From positions 1 to 64,000 of the forward strand of contig NZ_JANRHG010000008.1 in assembly GCF_024733845.1 (NCBI RefSeq): DNA of 64,000 nucleotides, written 5' to 3'. The notes beneath the pieces are model-generated. The model was not told where the DNA came from, ran no database searches, and was given only the letters and a program-made list of their open reading frames with translations. Positions 45,243 to 55,168 of the stretch are shown in pieces. The position numbers and the translations under genes are program-made. The stretch comes from Neomoorella sulfitireducens. Its GTDB lineage: Bacteria; Bacillota; DSM-521; Neomoorellales; Neomoorellaceae. Each line of letters begins with the position of its first letter. Positions within the stretch are counted from its first letter, which is position 1.

Positions 45243-45938
45243 CTAACCGGTAACGTTTACCTTGACCCGCCGCCGGGCTGTAAGGTCCGACTTCGGCAGG
45301 CGTGCTTCCAAGATGCCGTTGCTGTAGGTAGCATCGACATGCTCAGCTCTTACCGAGCAAGGCAGGGCTACCGTCCGGTGCAGGCTGGTAGTCATGCCGC
45401 CGGAAATTGCCAGGGCGGAAATACTTAACGAGTCGTCGGTTACAGTCAGCTGCAGGTTGTTAGGATTGATGTTGGGCAGTTCCGCAGTGACTACTACGTC
45501 ACTGTTGGTCTCGGCCAGCTCAATGCGGGGCTGGATCATCCCGCCGGCAGGAGCTATGGCACTGGTCATGCCGATACCGCCCATCAAACCCGGAAAACCA
45601 CTGCTCAAGGGCTGGCCCGAAGCGGCAAACCCGCCCATACCGGCAAACTGCCCGGAGAACATGGCGGGGTTAAAGCCGCTGATCATTGGTTGCCCGAAGC
45701 CGCCCCAGTACTGTCCTATGCCGGAATAGGGCGCTGCCTGGATATCGGCATGCCAGCCGAGGGCCGGGTTGTAGCTCAAGCCCATGGCCGGATAGCCGGT
45801 TCCCGCCCCGGCCCGCCAGCCTGTCGCCGTGGGGATAAAGCTGTAATTGAAGACCGCGCTGCCGGGAAAGCCGGAAAATCCGGCGAAACCGCTCTGCATC
45901 CCCATTCCCGGTCCGGGACTGATGTTGCTAATATACAT
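45243..45938 (-). CDS. Gly/Phe/Met-rich Hsp20 domain protein, possibly spore coat
   Basis: 231 residues. The first 135 are low-complexity Gly, Phe, Pro and Met sequence with GFAGFSGFPGSAVFNY and MGGFAASGQPLSSGFPG. The alpha-crystallin domain follows (about 135-231), with VVTAELPNINPNNLQL and SNGILEARLPKSD. ATG 45938 follows GGGGAGGTAGCTAC; an upstream open frame has no good start. A sticky N-terminus joined to Hsp20 suggests assembly into a coat layer. This is an inference from composition. Confidence 0.8.
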   Translation of the reverse strand: MYISNISPGPGMGMQSGFAGFSGFPGSAVFNYSFIPTATGWRAGAGTGYPAMGLSYNPALGWHADIQAAPYSGIGQYWGGFGQPMISGFNPAMFSGQFAGMGGFAASGQPLSSGFPGLMGGIGMTSAIAPAGGMIQPRIELAETNSDVVVTAELPNINPNNLQLTVTDDSLSISALAISGGMTTSLHRTVALPCSVRAEHVDATYSNGILEARLPKSDLTARRRVKVNVTG

Positions 45939-46246
45939 GTAGCTACCTCCCCTTCGGTCCTGCTTCCATCCGGGGAATATTATTGCCCTTCCCACCGGGA
46001 AATATGTAAACATGCCTGGTAAAGGACGGCGGGTGACACCCCGAAGGTTTTCAATTATTGTTGACAATATTTACCGGATGGATTAGCATAAAAGTGTTGC
46101 AACTAATAAAAAGCCAGCCAGGCACTACAAATTTCACCGGAACACCAGGTGCCATAAAAATTCGCCGATTGTTAAACAGGTATGAGAACGAAAAACGCTA
46201 GAAACTTTTCAGAAAGTATTGCCACAAAACGACCGGGAGATTACAA

Positions 46247-46489
46247 ATGACGGGTGATTTGATGCGACGCATAGATTACGATGAATACATGAAAGAGTTA
46301 CGCAAAAAATCGCTCCACCTTTATACCCGCTGGGCGGCACATACAGGCAGGGGCGATTATTCTCGTAAACCTCGCGACCCTGAAGAGGAAAAAATCCTTT
46401 TTCTATTGGACCGGCACCGCTGGCAGCAAGCTCTGGCCAGCAAGCGCCTGGAAAAGATCGGACCCCGGAGGTACAGGTGGAATGGATAA
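46247..46489 (+). CDS. Small protein preceding the nucleotidyltransferase gene
   Basis: 80 residues, highly charged (RIDYDEYMKELRKKSLHLYT, RDPEEEKILFLLDRHRW). ATG 46247 follows GGGAGATTACAA. It overlaps the next gene by 8 bp, and its end seems helix-turn-helix-like (QALASKRLEKIGPRRYRW). I do not recognise its family. The overlap and pairing suggest a two-gene regulatory or toxin-antitoxin unit. Confidence 0.65.
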   Translation: MTGDLMRRIDYDEYMKELRKKSLHLYTRWAAHTGRGDYSRKPRDPEEEKILFLLDRHRWQQALASKRLEKIGPRRYRWNG

Positions 46490-47063
46490 GGATTTAATAA
46501 CAATGCTAGAACCGTTAATGCAAGAAAAAGACCAGCTTAAAAAAGCCCTGGGGGTACTGGCTGTTTTGACGTCAGCCCTTAAACCTTTAGGTATAAAACC
46601 CATCCTGGTAGGTGGGCGGGCGCTGGAATTTTATACCTTGGGTGGGTACGCGACCAAAGATATGGACCTGGTCGTCAACGGCAGGGAGCAGGCCGGGGCT
46701 GTTCTTGCTGAAATGGGTTTTTTACACCGGCCCGGTGAGCGGCACTGGTATCATGAAGAGCTTGACCTGGCACTGGAAATACCCGTCGAATACCTTGCCG
46801 GTTCTTTAGACAAGCTGACGACGGTGGAAATAAACGGCCTGGAGGTTTATATAATCGGGGTTGAAGACTTGATAATTGACCGGCTGGCGGCAGCAAAATT
46901 CTGGAAGAGCCCTGCCGATGCCCGGTGGGCGGCGAAACTGCTTGCTCTCCATCGAGAGGAAATAGATATGGAGTATCTCAGACAGGCAGCCGGCAAAGAA
47001 CAAGTTGACGATGTTTTAAAAGAGGCTATTAAACAGGGCAAAGGATATGTGAAACTAACGTAA
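46482..47063 (+). CDS. Nucleotidyltransferase-fold protein, DUF6036/AbiEii-like
   Basis: 193 residues with the nucleotidyltransferase core ILVGGRALEFYTLGGYATKD then MDLVV (GG and DxD). The C-terminus is helical with GVEDLIIDRLAAAKFWKSP, which matches the AbiEii/DUF6036 nucleotidyltransferase toxins. It may transfer nucleotides to tRNA or a partner. ATG 46482 overlaps the preceding small gene. The partner arrangement resembles AbiE-type two-gene systems, but an AbiEi fold is not shown. Confidence 0.72.
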   Translation: MDKDLITMLEPLMQEKDQLKKALGVLAVLTSALKPLGIKPILVGGRALEFYTLGGYATKDMDLVVNGREQAGAVLAEMGFLHRPGERHWYHEELDLALEIPVEYLAGSLDKLTTVEINGLEVYIIGVEDLIIDRLAAAKFWKSPADARWAAKLLALHREEIDMEYLRQAAGKEQVDDVLKEAIKQGKGYVKLT

Positions 47064-47198
47064 ATTTTAAATTCTTCCTCCAGCTTCTTGCTTTCAGCAA
47101 GGAAGCAGATATTCGACGGTAAAAGGAGCCACTTCCTGGCCAGACTTCCCCGCGGAACTGCGGTTGTTAATGCCCTCTCTACACGAGGAAATATAAAA

Positions 47199-47222
47199 GC
47201 CCGCCTGGTTAGATAGGCGGGC
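47199..47222 (-). terminator. Terminator behind the MFS gene
   Basis: GCCCGCCT (47199-47206) and AGGCGGGC (47215-47222) form an 8-bp GC stem, followed on the minus strand by TTTTATATTT. It sits 36 bp beyond the MFS stop at 47258 and could also end the convergent nucleotidyltransferase transcript. Confidence 0.7.
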
Positions 47223-47257
47223 ATAGCGAGCTGCACTTTAAGGTGATGCCTGGTATC

Positions 47258-48529
47258 TTAACTCCTGGTTCTCGCACCCTTGTAGCCGCGGTCGAAGTCC
47301 GGTTTCCTGCCGATTAAAACCAGGCAGAACATGGCGATGATAACCATTACAACCATGATCTTATAAGCCAGGTCCAGGCTGCCGGTAGCATCAAGGATGG
47401 CGGACATGAAGTAAATGGCAAAGGCCATAATAATTGCCTGGATGGCCATGATCCAGCGGTTGGCAGCCTGGTAGTTTTGCCGCCCGTAGACATAAGCCGT
47501 AATGGAAGGATGCAGGTTCGGGGTACCACCCGTGACGCCGGCAATACCGAAAGCAGCCATCGCTATTAGGGGTATGTTGTTGGCGGTCATCTTAAGCAGT
47601 GAAATGATTGCCAACAGGTAAGTAAGGCACAGAATCAAACTGGCGGTTACGGTACCAAATTTATCATCGATAATTCCTAGGATATAGCTGACGGGTAAAG
47701 CGCAGACAGCGGCAATGGACAACCATGTCAAAGTAACGCTCATATCGGTACCCGTCATATTCATCCGGGGCACGAAGAAGGCCATAATGGCGACAATGCA
47801 GAACTGGAGGAAACCGAAGGAAATAATCAAGAGATAAGAACCTTTATTGGCAAAGACTTCTTTCAGGGTCATGATGTGGGTATTTTCTGTTGTACGAGGA
47901 GGTTGATTATAACCGTCCGGATACAGCCCGCACTCCTCGGGGGTGGACTTAATAAAGATACCGATAAGGATTGCTAGTACTAGAACAATAATGCCGACTA
48001 TAGAATAAGTCCAGGTGAACCCGAGTGCAGCCACACCGGCAGTGAGGCCGGCGATAAGGGTTGCGGTACAGAGGGGGTTGCCTATGGTTATCAAGCCCAG
48101 GGCGCGGCCGCGAAAGTTTACGAACCAGTTGGTGCAGAGCATGAATGCTCCCATCTGCAAAGGCAGCACAAACAGGCGCACGAGGAAGAGAGATATGCTG
48201 TACATGACGACATTAGTGCCGGCAAGAGCCAAACCGATGGTGGCCAGTGCCAGGACGATTGTGCAGGGTACCATAACCCTGGTTACGCCGTATTTAATCA
48301 TCAAAGTACCTACTATGGGTGTAATTAAGATAATAATAAAGCCGGCAATTGTCACCGGATTGGTGATGGTAATAGCATTCCACCCCAGGTTCTGATAGTA
48401 AGCCGTTAAAACATTGAGGTGGTCATTTTGGAGACCGGAATAAAAATACATCATGAATATACCCAAGATCAGAACCGGCAGCGCCCTCTTCCTAAAAGCA
48501 GGGTTTTCAAACAAAATTTTTCCCTCCAA
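47258..48529 (-). CDS. MFS transporter (OFA-like anion/organic acid antiporter)
   Basis: 423 residues with about twelve membrane helices, a central charged loop (STPEECGLYPDGYNQ near residue 195) and GRALGLITIGNPLCTATLI in helix 5. The CGLYPDG-type loop is common in OFA/oxalate-formate-type carriers. The substrate is likely an organic acid but is not proved. The gene stands alone between a terminator and a long upstream gap. Confidence 0.82.
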   Translation of the reverse strand: MEGKILFENPAFRKRALPVLILGIFMMYFYSGLQNDHLNVLTAYYQNLGWNAITITNPVTIAGFIIILITPIVGTLMIKYGVTRVMVPCTIVLALATIGLALAGTNVVMYSISLFLVRLFVLPLQMGAFMLCTNWFVNFRGRALGLITIGNPLCTATLIAGLTAGVAALGFTWTYSIVGIIVLVLAILIGIFIKSTPEECGLYPDGYNQPPRTTENTHIMTLKEVFANKGSYLLIISFGFLQFCIVAIMAFFVPRMNMTGTDMSVTLTWLSIAAVCALPVSYILGIIDDKFGTVTASLILCLTYLLAIISLLKMTANNIPLIAMAAFGIAGVTGGTPNLHPSITAYVYGRQNYQAANRWIMAIQAIIMAFAIYFMSAILDATGSLDLAYKIMVVMVIIAMFCLVLIGRKPDFDRGYKGARTRS

Positions 48530-48862
48530 ATTTAGTTTTAACTTTCTGGTTTATATTTTACTATGTTATTTGTCATAACGGAAATTCTAGAGGAGAATAC
48601 CTATTATCAAAAAAAAGTATTACTCATCAACTATTAATCAGTGTAATGAGAAAAGTTGATTATACATAATTTTATGTTTACTTATTTAATAATCCCTTGC
48701 TTTTGAGGGCAGGCCCTAGGCCCTCATCCAATCCGGACACTGCGGGAACGCAACCTGACCACCCGTGTTGGGCGATATTAGTAGCGGCCGATCTTTTCGA
48801 CCGGCCGCTGCCAGGTTAGCATGAGTTAAATGGACGGCTGCTTAAAGTGCCCGCAAGCCTTA
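48530..48862. other. Intergenic region between the MFS and ppdK genes
   Basis: This 333-bp stretch holds the MFS promoter region, AT-rich at 48540-48700. It also has a stem at 48784-48790 and 48802-48808 (GCGGCCG/CGGCCGC) about 55 bp behind the ppdK stop. The stem lacks a clear T-run, so termination of ppdK there is uncertain. Confidence 0.45.
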
Positions 48863-51535
48863 TTATTCTCCCTTTTGCTCCAGCTGGCCCTTTTTCTCCT
48901 TCAAAGCGGCCTGGGCGGCGGCCAGTCTGGCTACCGGCACCCGGAAGGGTGAGCAGCTGACGTAGTTGAGGCCGATCTGGTGACAGAACTCTACCGAGCT
49001 GGGTTCGCCGCCGTGCTCGCCGCAGATGCCGACTTCCAGTTTGGGATTGGTGCTGCGGCCCAGTTCGACGGCCATTTTCATGAATTTGCCTACGCCGTCG
49101 CGGTCGAGGACGATGAAGGGATCCTCTTTCAGGATCTTTTCATCGACATACTGGTGCAGGAATTTGCCTTCGGCGTCGTCACGGCTGAAGCCAAAGGTGG
49201 TCTGGGTCAGGTCGTTGGTGCCAAAGGAGAAGAACTCGGCTTCCCTGGCAATTTCATCGGCCGTGGCGCAGGCCCGCGGCATTTCGATCATGGTGCCGAC
49301 CTTGTACTCGAAGTCGACGCCTGTTTCTTTCTTGACGGCCGCAGCCACTTCATCCACCAGCTCGTGGAGGCGCTTTAATTCATTGACATGGATGACCAGG
49401 GGGATCTCCACTTCCGGCAGGACTTTAACCCCTTCTTTGACCAGCTGGGCGACGGCCTGGAAGATAGCCCGGGCCTGCATTGCGTAGATCTCCGGGTAGG
49501 TGATCCCTAAGCGGCAGCCACGGTGACCCAGCATGGGGTTAAATTCGTGCCGCGCCCGCACCTCGCGCAGGAGGGTTTGCTTGGCTTCCAGCTCTTTGGG
49601 ATCGCCACCCGTAGCCTGGAGGCGGGTGACATCCACCAGCAGTTCCTCAATATTGGGCAGGAACTCGTGCAGGGGCGGGTCGAGAAGCCGGATGGTCACC
49701 GGCAGCCCTTCCATGGCCTTCAAGATACCGTAGAAGTCGCCCTGCTGCATGGGCAGGAGCTTGGCCAGGGCCGCTTCGCGTTCTTCTTTGGTCTTAGCCA
49801 GGATCATCTCCTGGACAACGGGCAGCCGGTCGACCTGCATGAACATGTGCTCGGTACGGGTGAGGCCAATGCCCTCGGCGCCGAATTCCCGGGACCTCTG
49901 GGCGTCTTCCGGCGTGTCGGCATTGGCGCGGACTTTGAGCCGGCGGAAGGAATCGGCCCACTCCAGGATGGTTTCAAATTCACCTGTCAGCTGCGGGTCA
50001 ATCAAGGGGACTTCACCCAGCATGACGTTACCGGTAGAGCCGTCGATGGAGATGATGTCGCCTTCTTTAACCACCAGGTCGCCAATAAAGAAGCGCTTGT
50101 TTTCGACGTCAATTTTAATGGCGTCGCAGCCGGTGACGGCCGGTTTGCCCATGCCCCGGGCCACCACGGCCGCGTGGCTGGTCATGCCGCCCCGGGCCGT
50201 CAGCACGCCCTGGGCCTGGACGATGCCATGGATGTCATCCGGGGTGGTTTCGGTACGCACCAGGATGACCTTTTGCCCGTCGAGGCCCATTTTTTCGGCT
50301 TCATCGGCGTCAAATACCACCTGGCCGGAGGCGGCGCCGGGGGAAGCCGGCAGGCCTTTGGCTACCACCTGCAGTTTGGCTTTGGGGTCGATGCGGCGGT
50401 GCATGAGCTGGCCTAATTGATCGGCGTCGACGCGCAGGACGGCTTCTTCTCTGGTAATCAGGCCTTCGTTGACCATGTCGACGGCAATTTTAACGGCCGC
50501 AGCCGCCGTGCGCTTGCCGTTGCGGGTCTGGAGGATGAAGAGCTTGCCTTTCTCAATGGTAAACTCGATATCCTGCATGTCGCGGTAGTGCTTCTCCAGG
50601 AGCTGGCAGATATCTTCAAACTGGCGGTAGACTTCCGGCATTTCTTCCTTCAGGCTGCTGATGGGCTTGGGCGTGCGGATGCCGGCCACTACGTCTTCAC
50701 CCTGGGCGTTGATGAGGTACTCGCCATAGACGCCCTTCTCGCCGGTGGATGGGTTGCGGGTAAAGGCCACGCCGGTACCGCTGGTGGGGCCCATGTTGCC
50801 GAAGACCATGGTCTGGATGTTGACGGCTGTACCAAGGTCATCGGGAATCTTATTAATCTTGCGGTAGACGATGGCCCGCGGGTTGTTCCAGGAGCCAAAG
50901 ACGGCGCGGATGGCCATGTAAAGCTGTTCCTGGGGGTCCTGGGGGAAGTCGCGGCCGCTGTGGTTCTTGACGACATCCTTGTACTCGGCAATAACCTCTC
51001 GTAAAGCTTCTGGGGTCAACTCGTTGTCAAATTTGACACCCAGGCGTTCTTTATGTTTTTCCAGGACAGCTTCAAAATTGTTATGTTCGATTCCCAGGAC
51101 GACATTGCCAAACATCTGGATGAAGCGGCGGTAGCAGTCCAGGGCAAAGCGCTCGTCGTTGGTCTGGGCGGCCAGGCCCTTTACTGACTCATCGTTTAAA
51201 CCCAGGTTCAGGATGGTGTCCATCATACCGGGCATGGATACGGGCGCCCCGGAACGGACGGAGACAAGCAGGGGATTCTGGGGGTCGCCGAGTTTTTTCC
51301 CGTTAATGGCCTCGAGATCCTTCAGACGAGCGGCAACTTCTTCCTCCATGCCGGGTGGGAACTGCTGGCCCAGGCGGTTGTATTCATTGCAGGCCTCGCA
51401 GGTAATGGTAATCCCCTGGGGCACGGGCAGGCCGATGTTGGTCATTTCGGCGAGGTTGGCGCCTTTACCACCCAGGAGGCGCCGCATGTCGGCCCTACCC
51501 TCGCTGAACAGGTAGACATACTTTTTATTTGCCAT
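48863..51535 (-). CDS. ppdK: Pyruvate, phosphate dikinase
   Basis: 890 residues, the usual length. N-terminal ATP-grasp ([25 protein letters not shown]), phosphohistidine domain [18 protein letters not shown] (catalytic His about 455, with the regulatory Thr two residues before it), and a C-terminal TIM-barrel with [11 protein letters not shown] and [10 protein letters not shown]. It interconverts pyruvate, ATP and Pi with PEP, AMP and PPi, for gluconeogenesis or glycolysis. The start at 51535 overlaps the regulatory protein gene by 11 bp, so enzyme and regulator are made together. Confidence 0.97.
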   Translation of the reverse strand: MANKKYVYLFSEGRADMRRLLGGKGANLAEMTNIGLPVPQGITITCEACNEYNRLGQQFPPGMEEEVAARLKDLEAINGKKLGDPQNPLLVSVRSGAPVSMPGMMDTILNLGLNDESVKGLAAQTNDERFALDCYRRFIQMFGNVVLGIEHNNFEAVLEKHKERLGVKFDNELTPEALREVIAEYKDVVKNHSGRDFPQDPQEQLYMAIRAVFGSWNNPRAIVYRKINKIPDDLGTAVNIQTMVFGNMGPTSGTGVAFTRNPSTGEKGVYGEYLINAQGEDVVAGIRTPKPISSLKEEMPEVYRQFEDICQLLEKHYRDMQDIEFTIEKGKLFILQTRNGKRTAAAAVKIAVDMVNEGLITREEAVLRVDADQLGQLMHRRIDPKAKLQVVAKGLPASPGAASGQVVFDADEAEKMGLDGQKVILVRTETTPDDIHGIVQAQGVLTARGGMTSHAAVVARGMGKPAVTGCDAIKIDVENKRFFIGDLVVKEGDIISIDGSTGNVMLGEVPLIDPQLTGEFETILEWADSFRRLKVRANADTPEDAQRSREFGAEGIGLTRTEHMFMQVDRLPVVQEMILAKTKEEREAALAKLLPMQQGDFYGILKAMEGLPVTIRLLDPPLHEFLPNIEELLVDVTRLQATGGDPKELEAKQTLLREVRARHEFNPMLGHRGCRLGITYPEIYAMQARAIFQAVAQLVKEGVKVLPEVEIPLVIHVNELKRLHELVDEVAAAVKKETGVDFEYKVGTMIEMPRACATADEIAREAEFFSFGTNDLTQTTFGFSRDDAEGKFLHQYVDEKILKEDPFIVLDRDGVGKFMKMAVELGRSTNPKLEVGICGEHGGEPSSVEFCHQIGLNYVSCSPFRVPVARLAAAQAALKEKKGQLEQKGE

Positions 51536-52337
51536 AACCTTCCCTCCGATAATATATTTGGAGTATTTTACCGGCCGTCTCTTCGACGGCCTTATTGGTA
51601 ACGTCGATCACCGGGCAGCCCAGCCGCTCCATTACCTGGCGGGCATAGGCCAGCTCCTGTTCAATACGGCTCCGGGTGGCATAGCCGGCCTGACCCGGAA
51701 GGCCCAGGGTTTTCAAACGCTCCTGGCGAATCTGGTACAGCTTTTCCGCATCTATAGTCAGCCCTATTATCTTTTCCGGCGGCAGGGAAAGTAATTCTTC
51801 GGGCAGGGGCACCTCGGGCACCAGGGCAAGATTGGCGGCCCGCAGGCGTTGATGGGCCAGGTACATACAGACCGGCGTCTTGGAAGTCCGGGAAACGCCG
51901 ATTAAAACCAGGTCTGCATATAATAGGCCCCGGGTATCCTTGCCGTTATCGTATTTGACGGCAAAGTCAATGGCCTCCATCTTGCGAAAATATTCCTCAT
52001 CCAGGCGGCGGATGAGGCCCGGCTCCAGCCGCGGCTCTACCCCGGTTGCCCTGCCAATGGCATCCATCAGGGGACCGAGGAGATCGACTGCCGTCAGCCC
52101 GCGCCCCGCAGCCAGTTCCTGGAGCCGCTTTTTTAATTCTGGCAGGACCAGGGTAAAGGCAATAATGCCCTTTTCCTGGGCCGCTTCGTTTATTACCTCT
52201 TCCAGGTGCTCGGTGTCGGTTACATAGGGTACCCGGCGGATGTCCAGCTCGCCGCCGTCAAACTGGCTGGCCGCCGCCCGGACCACATATTCGGCCGTCT
52301 CCCCCAAGGAATCGGAAATGATGTAGATAACGCCGAT
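51525..52337 (-). CDS. yqfL: PPDK regulatory protein (bifunctional Ser/Thr kinase/phosphorylase)
   Basis: About 270 residues of the DUF299 family, with P-loop [18 protein letters not shown] (about 145-160) and the N-terminal [16 protein letters not shown] strand. It phosphorylates PPDK at the Thr of its GGMTSHAA loop using ADP, and also reverses the modification. The first TTG at 52307 lies after the conserved beta strand. The reading frame extends upstream to an ATC at 52337, placed 6-7 nt behind a perfect AGGAGG. An AUC start, or a local sequence change, is the best explanation. Sits between ccpN and ppdK. Confidence 0.88.
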   Translation of the reverse strand: MGVIYIISDSLGETAEYVVRAAASQFDGGELDIRRVPYVTDTEHLEEVINEAAQEKGIIAFTLVLPELKKRLQELAAGRGLTAVDLLGPLMDAIGRATGVEPRLEPGLIRRLDEEYFRKMEAIDFAVKYDNGKDTRGLLYADLVLIGVSRTSKTPVCMYLAHQRLRAANLALVPEVPLPEELLSLPPEKIIGLTIDAEKLYQIRQERLKTLGLPGQAGYATRSRIEQELAYARQVMERLGCPVIDVTNKAVEETAGKILQIYYRREGYGK

Positions 52338-52352
52338 GGTAAACCCTCCTTC

Positions 52353-52988
52353 CTAGCGTCCGCCTTCCCCCAGTTCCACAAAAAGCCTGGTGATGGTCGT
52401 CTTGGTCAGGCGGCCTATTACCTCCAGTTTTTTCCCCTGCCCCTCCACGGGGCGGACTACCGGCAGGGCATCGACTTCATGTTCTATTATTTTCCGGGCT
52501 GCCGTCAGGACGGATTCTTCCGGCGTGGTGCAGATGATATTGGGCATCCGCGTCATAATAACCGAGACCGGCATCCTGTGCAGGTCACCGCCGCCAATGG
52601 CGGCCTTCAGCAAATCCTTGCGGGAGACGACGCCCTCAAGGTGCCCTTCCTCGTCGACTACCACCAGGGTACCGACATCCTCGATAAACATGCTCACAAT
52701 GGCATCATATACAGCTGCATTAGCCCTTATGACCCGTGGCAGGCCTTTGACGTCGCTTACTTTGATCTTTTTAATCTCTTCTGCTACCAGGGCCTGGGAA
52801 GGCTTGCTGCTTAAAAAATAGCCTACCCGGGGGCGGGCTTCCAGGATGCCGGACATGGTGAGGACGGCCAGATCCGGGCGCAGGGCGGCACGGGTAAGGT
52901 TTAACTCTTCGGCAATCTGCTGGCTGGTAATGGGCCCGGAACGTTTAACGATGGCTACTATCTGCTGTTGCCGCGGGGAAAGCTGCAC
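52353..52988 (-). CDS. ccpN: CcpN-like regulator with CBS domains
   Basis: 211 residues. An N-terminal winged HTH (TSQQIAEELNLTRAALRPDL) and two CBS modules (IVSMFIEDVGTLVVVDEE and SVIMTRMPNIICTTPEESV). CcpN binds ADP/ATP and represses gluconeogenic genes in Bacillus. Here the linkage to yqfL and ppdK suggests control of the PEP-pyruvate step. GTG 52988 stands behind GGGGTAAAAG. Confidence 0.9.
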   Translation of the reverse strand: MQLSPRQQQIVAIVKRSGPITSQQIAEELNLTRAALRPDLAVLTMSGILEARPRVGYFLSSKPSQALVAEEIKKIKVSDVKGLPRVIRANAAVYDAIVSMFIEDVGTLVVVDEEGHLEGVVSRKDLLKAAIGGGDLHRMPVSVIMTRMPNIICTTPEESVLTAARKIIEHEVDALPVVRPVEGQGKKLEVIGRLTKTTITRLFVELGEGGR

Positions 52989-53017
52989 CTTTTACCCCTC
53001 CTCCCGGCCCCCATCCT

Positions 53018-53037
53018 GTATACTCTGTAAGGTATAC
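53018..53037. promoter_or_regulatory. Direct GTATAC repeats upstream of ccpN
   Basis: Two GTATAC boxes (53018-53023 and 53032-53037), each a palindrome, are separated by 8 bp and lie about 35 bp upstream of ccpN. They could be part of an autoregulatory operator or the -10 region; the claim rests on symmetry alone. Confidence 0.35.
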
Positions 53038-53080
53038 CACATACCCGAGCATTTTCCTTCTAAACTTTTAAAGTTTCCCC

Positions 53081-55165
53081 TCACGGTACCAGGCGAGAAA
53101 AATCGGCCACCTGGAAGACCAGGTCCACTACCTCCTGGAGGAGGGCCAGGCGGTTCGTGCGAACTTCCCTTTCCGGGGCCATGACCAGGACACCGTCAAA
53201 GAAAGCGTCAATGGGTTCCCGCAGGAGGGCCATGGCCTTTAAGGCTTCCAGGTAGCTGCCTGCTTCAAGCTTTGGCCGTGCCAGACGCCGCACCTCTTCG
53301 AGGGCCCGGTAGAGGTCGAACTCCACTTTTTCTTTTAATTTCCCCGGGTCCAGGACATACCTTTCTCCCGCCTGGCGGGCCAGGTTGAAGGCGCGGGTGA
53401 AGGCCGTCTGCAGGGCGGCAAAACCTTCTTCTTCCCGGAAGGCGTTTAATTCCCGGGCACGGTGGTAGACGCCGGCCAGGTCGTCACTGCCGGCGGCCAG
53501 ACAGGCCTGGATGACATCAAAACGGATGCCCTTTTCGTCCAGGAGATGCTCCAGGCGCTGGCGGCAAAAAGCGGCCAGCTGTTCCTGGACGGTATCTAAA
53601 TCACGGGCCAGCCTGATGCCGCCTTCCTTATAACCTTCATAAGCAGCGGTAATGACCTCTGCCAGGGAAAATTTTAAATCCAGCTCCACGGCCATAGTCA
53701 CTAAACCCGTGGCCTGGCGCCGCAGGGCGTAAGGATCTTGAGAACCGGTGGGGACTAACCCGGCGCCGAAGCAGCCTACCAGGGTATCCAAACGGTCGGC
53801 CAGGCCCACGACCATTCCCATTAAGGAATCGGGCAGGCGGTCGCCGGCAAAGCGGGGCCAGTAGTGCTGGCGGATGCCCCGGCAAACTTCGGCGGCTTCG
53901 CCGTCGTGGGCGGCGTAATAGGAGCCCATGATTCCCTGGAGCTCAGGAAATTCGTAAACCATGGAGGTTACCAGGTCGGCCTTGGCCAGCTCCGCCGTGC
54001 GCGTGACAACCGCGGCCATATCCCCCGGCAGGTCCAGCTCAGCGACCAGCAAGCGGCTCAGGCGCATGATGCGCCGGGTCTTATCCAGCATGGTCCCCAG
54101 GCTTTCCTGGAAGACAATCTCTGCCAGCTTGTTTACCCTGCCGGCCAGGGGGATTTTCTGGTCTTCACGGTAGAAGAAAGCGGCGTCGGCGAGCCTGGCG
54201 GCCAGTACCCTTTCATTGCCGCGGCCGATTATGTCCACGTGGTCGGCCGTACCATTATGGACGGTGATAAAAACGGGAAGGAGTTCGCCCCGGTCATTCC
54301 ACACGGGGAAATAGCGCTGGTGGTCGCGCATGGGGGTAATGACTACCTCTTGCGGGAGCTTTAAGTAGTCCGGATTAAAACGGCCCGCCAGGGCGGTGGG
54401 GTACTCCAGCAGGTAATTAATCTCTTCCAGTAAATCGGGGTCTTCCTCCACCCGGCCTCCTTCCCGGGCGGCCAGTTGCGTTACCTGCTCCCAGATAAGC
54501 TTGCGACGGCGGTGCTGGTCGACCAGGACGTAGTTTTTTTCCAGGACCTGGAGGTAGGCAGGGGCAGCCGGTACTTCATGGGGCCCGGGAGCCAGGAAGC
54601 GGTGGCCGTAGGTGACACGGCCTGCCTGAAGGCCGGCCACCTCCAGGGGAACGACGTCCTCGCCGAAGAGGGCCAGGACCCAGCGAATGGGGCGGGCGAA
54701 ACGCATGTCAAGGGTTCCCCAGCGCATGGGTTTAGGAAAACTCAAGCCATTGACTACGGCCAGGAGCAGGTCCGGCAGGACCTCCGGGGCCGGCCGCCCG
54801 GCTTCCTTCTTGACGGCAAAGACATACTCCCCGCCGCTTATGCTGCGGGTGACCAGTTCCCCTACCTCTACGCCGTTATTCCTGGCAAAACCCAGGACGG
54901 CCTTCGTGGGCTGGCCGTCGGCAGTAAAGGCGGCTTTTAGCGGCGGTCCCTTGATCTCCTGGACCCGTTCCTCCTGGACTTCGGCCAGGCCGCTTATGTA
55001 GAGGGCCAGCCGCCGGGGGGTGCCGTAGGTTGTCACCTGCCGGTATTTTAAACGATATTCCTCCAAAAGCCTCCCGGCAAGGTCCGCCATTTGTTCCAAA
55101 GCCCCGGGCATAAAGCGGGCCGGGATCTCTTCGGTACCTAATTCAAAGATAAGATCGCGGGTCAC
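53081..55165 (-). CDS. glyS: Glycyl-tRNA synthetase beta subunit
   Basis: 694 residues starting LIFELGTEEIPARFMPGALE, with the GlyS core (KPMRWGTLDMRFARPIRW) and an HD-like and anticodon-binding C-terminus. The beta subunit carries tRNA recognition, and it works with GlyQ in an alpha2beta2 enzyme. It lies 3 bp behind glyQ with GTG start 55165. Confidence 0.96.
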   Translation of the reverse strand: MTRDLIFELGTEEIPARFMPGALEQMADLAGRLLEEYRLKYRQVTTYGTPRRLALYISGLAEVQEERVQEIKGPPLKAAFTADGQPTKAVLGFARNNGVEVGELVTRSISGGEYVFAVKKEAGRPAPEVLPDLLLAVVNGLSFPKPMRWGTLDMRFARPIRWVLALFGEDVVPLEVAGLQAGRVTYGHRFLAPGPHEVPAAPAYLQVLEKNYVLVDQHRRRKLIWEQVTQLAAREGGRVEEDPDLLEEINYLLEYPTALAGRFNPDYLKLPQEVVITPMRDHQRYFPVWNDRGELLPVFITVHNGTADHVDIIGRGNERVLAARLADAAFFYREDQKIPLAGRVNKLAEIVFQESLGTMLDKTRRIMRLSRLLVAELDLPGDMAAVVTRTAELAKADLVTSMVYEFPELQGIMGSYYAAHDGEAAEVCRGIRQHYWPRFAGDRLPDSLMGMVVGLADRLDTLVGCFGAGLVPTGSQDPYALRRQATGLVTMAVELDLKFSLAEVITAAYEGYKEGGIRLARDLDTVQEQLAAFCRQRLEHLLDEKGIRFDVIQACLAAGSDDLAGVYHRARELNAFREEEGFAALQTAFTRAFNLARQAGERYVLDPGKLKEKVEFDLYRALEEVRRLARPKLEAGSYLEALKAMALLREPIDAFFDGVLVMAPEREVRTNRLALLQEVVDLVFQVADFSRLVP

Positions 55166-55168
55166 GGG

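Noticed and set aside
49523-50416. Long open frames on the plus strand inside ppdK (about 297 residues)
   Set aside because: They are antisense shadows of the high-GC ppdK gene, without a ribosome-binding site or recognisable protein motif.
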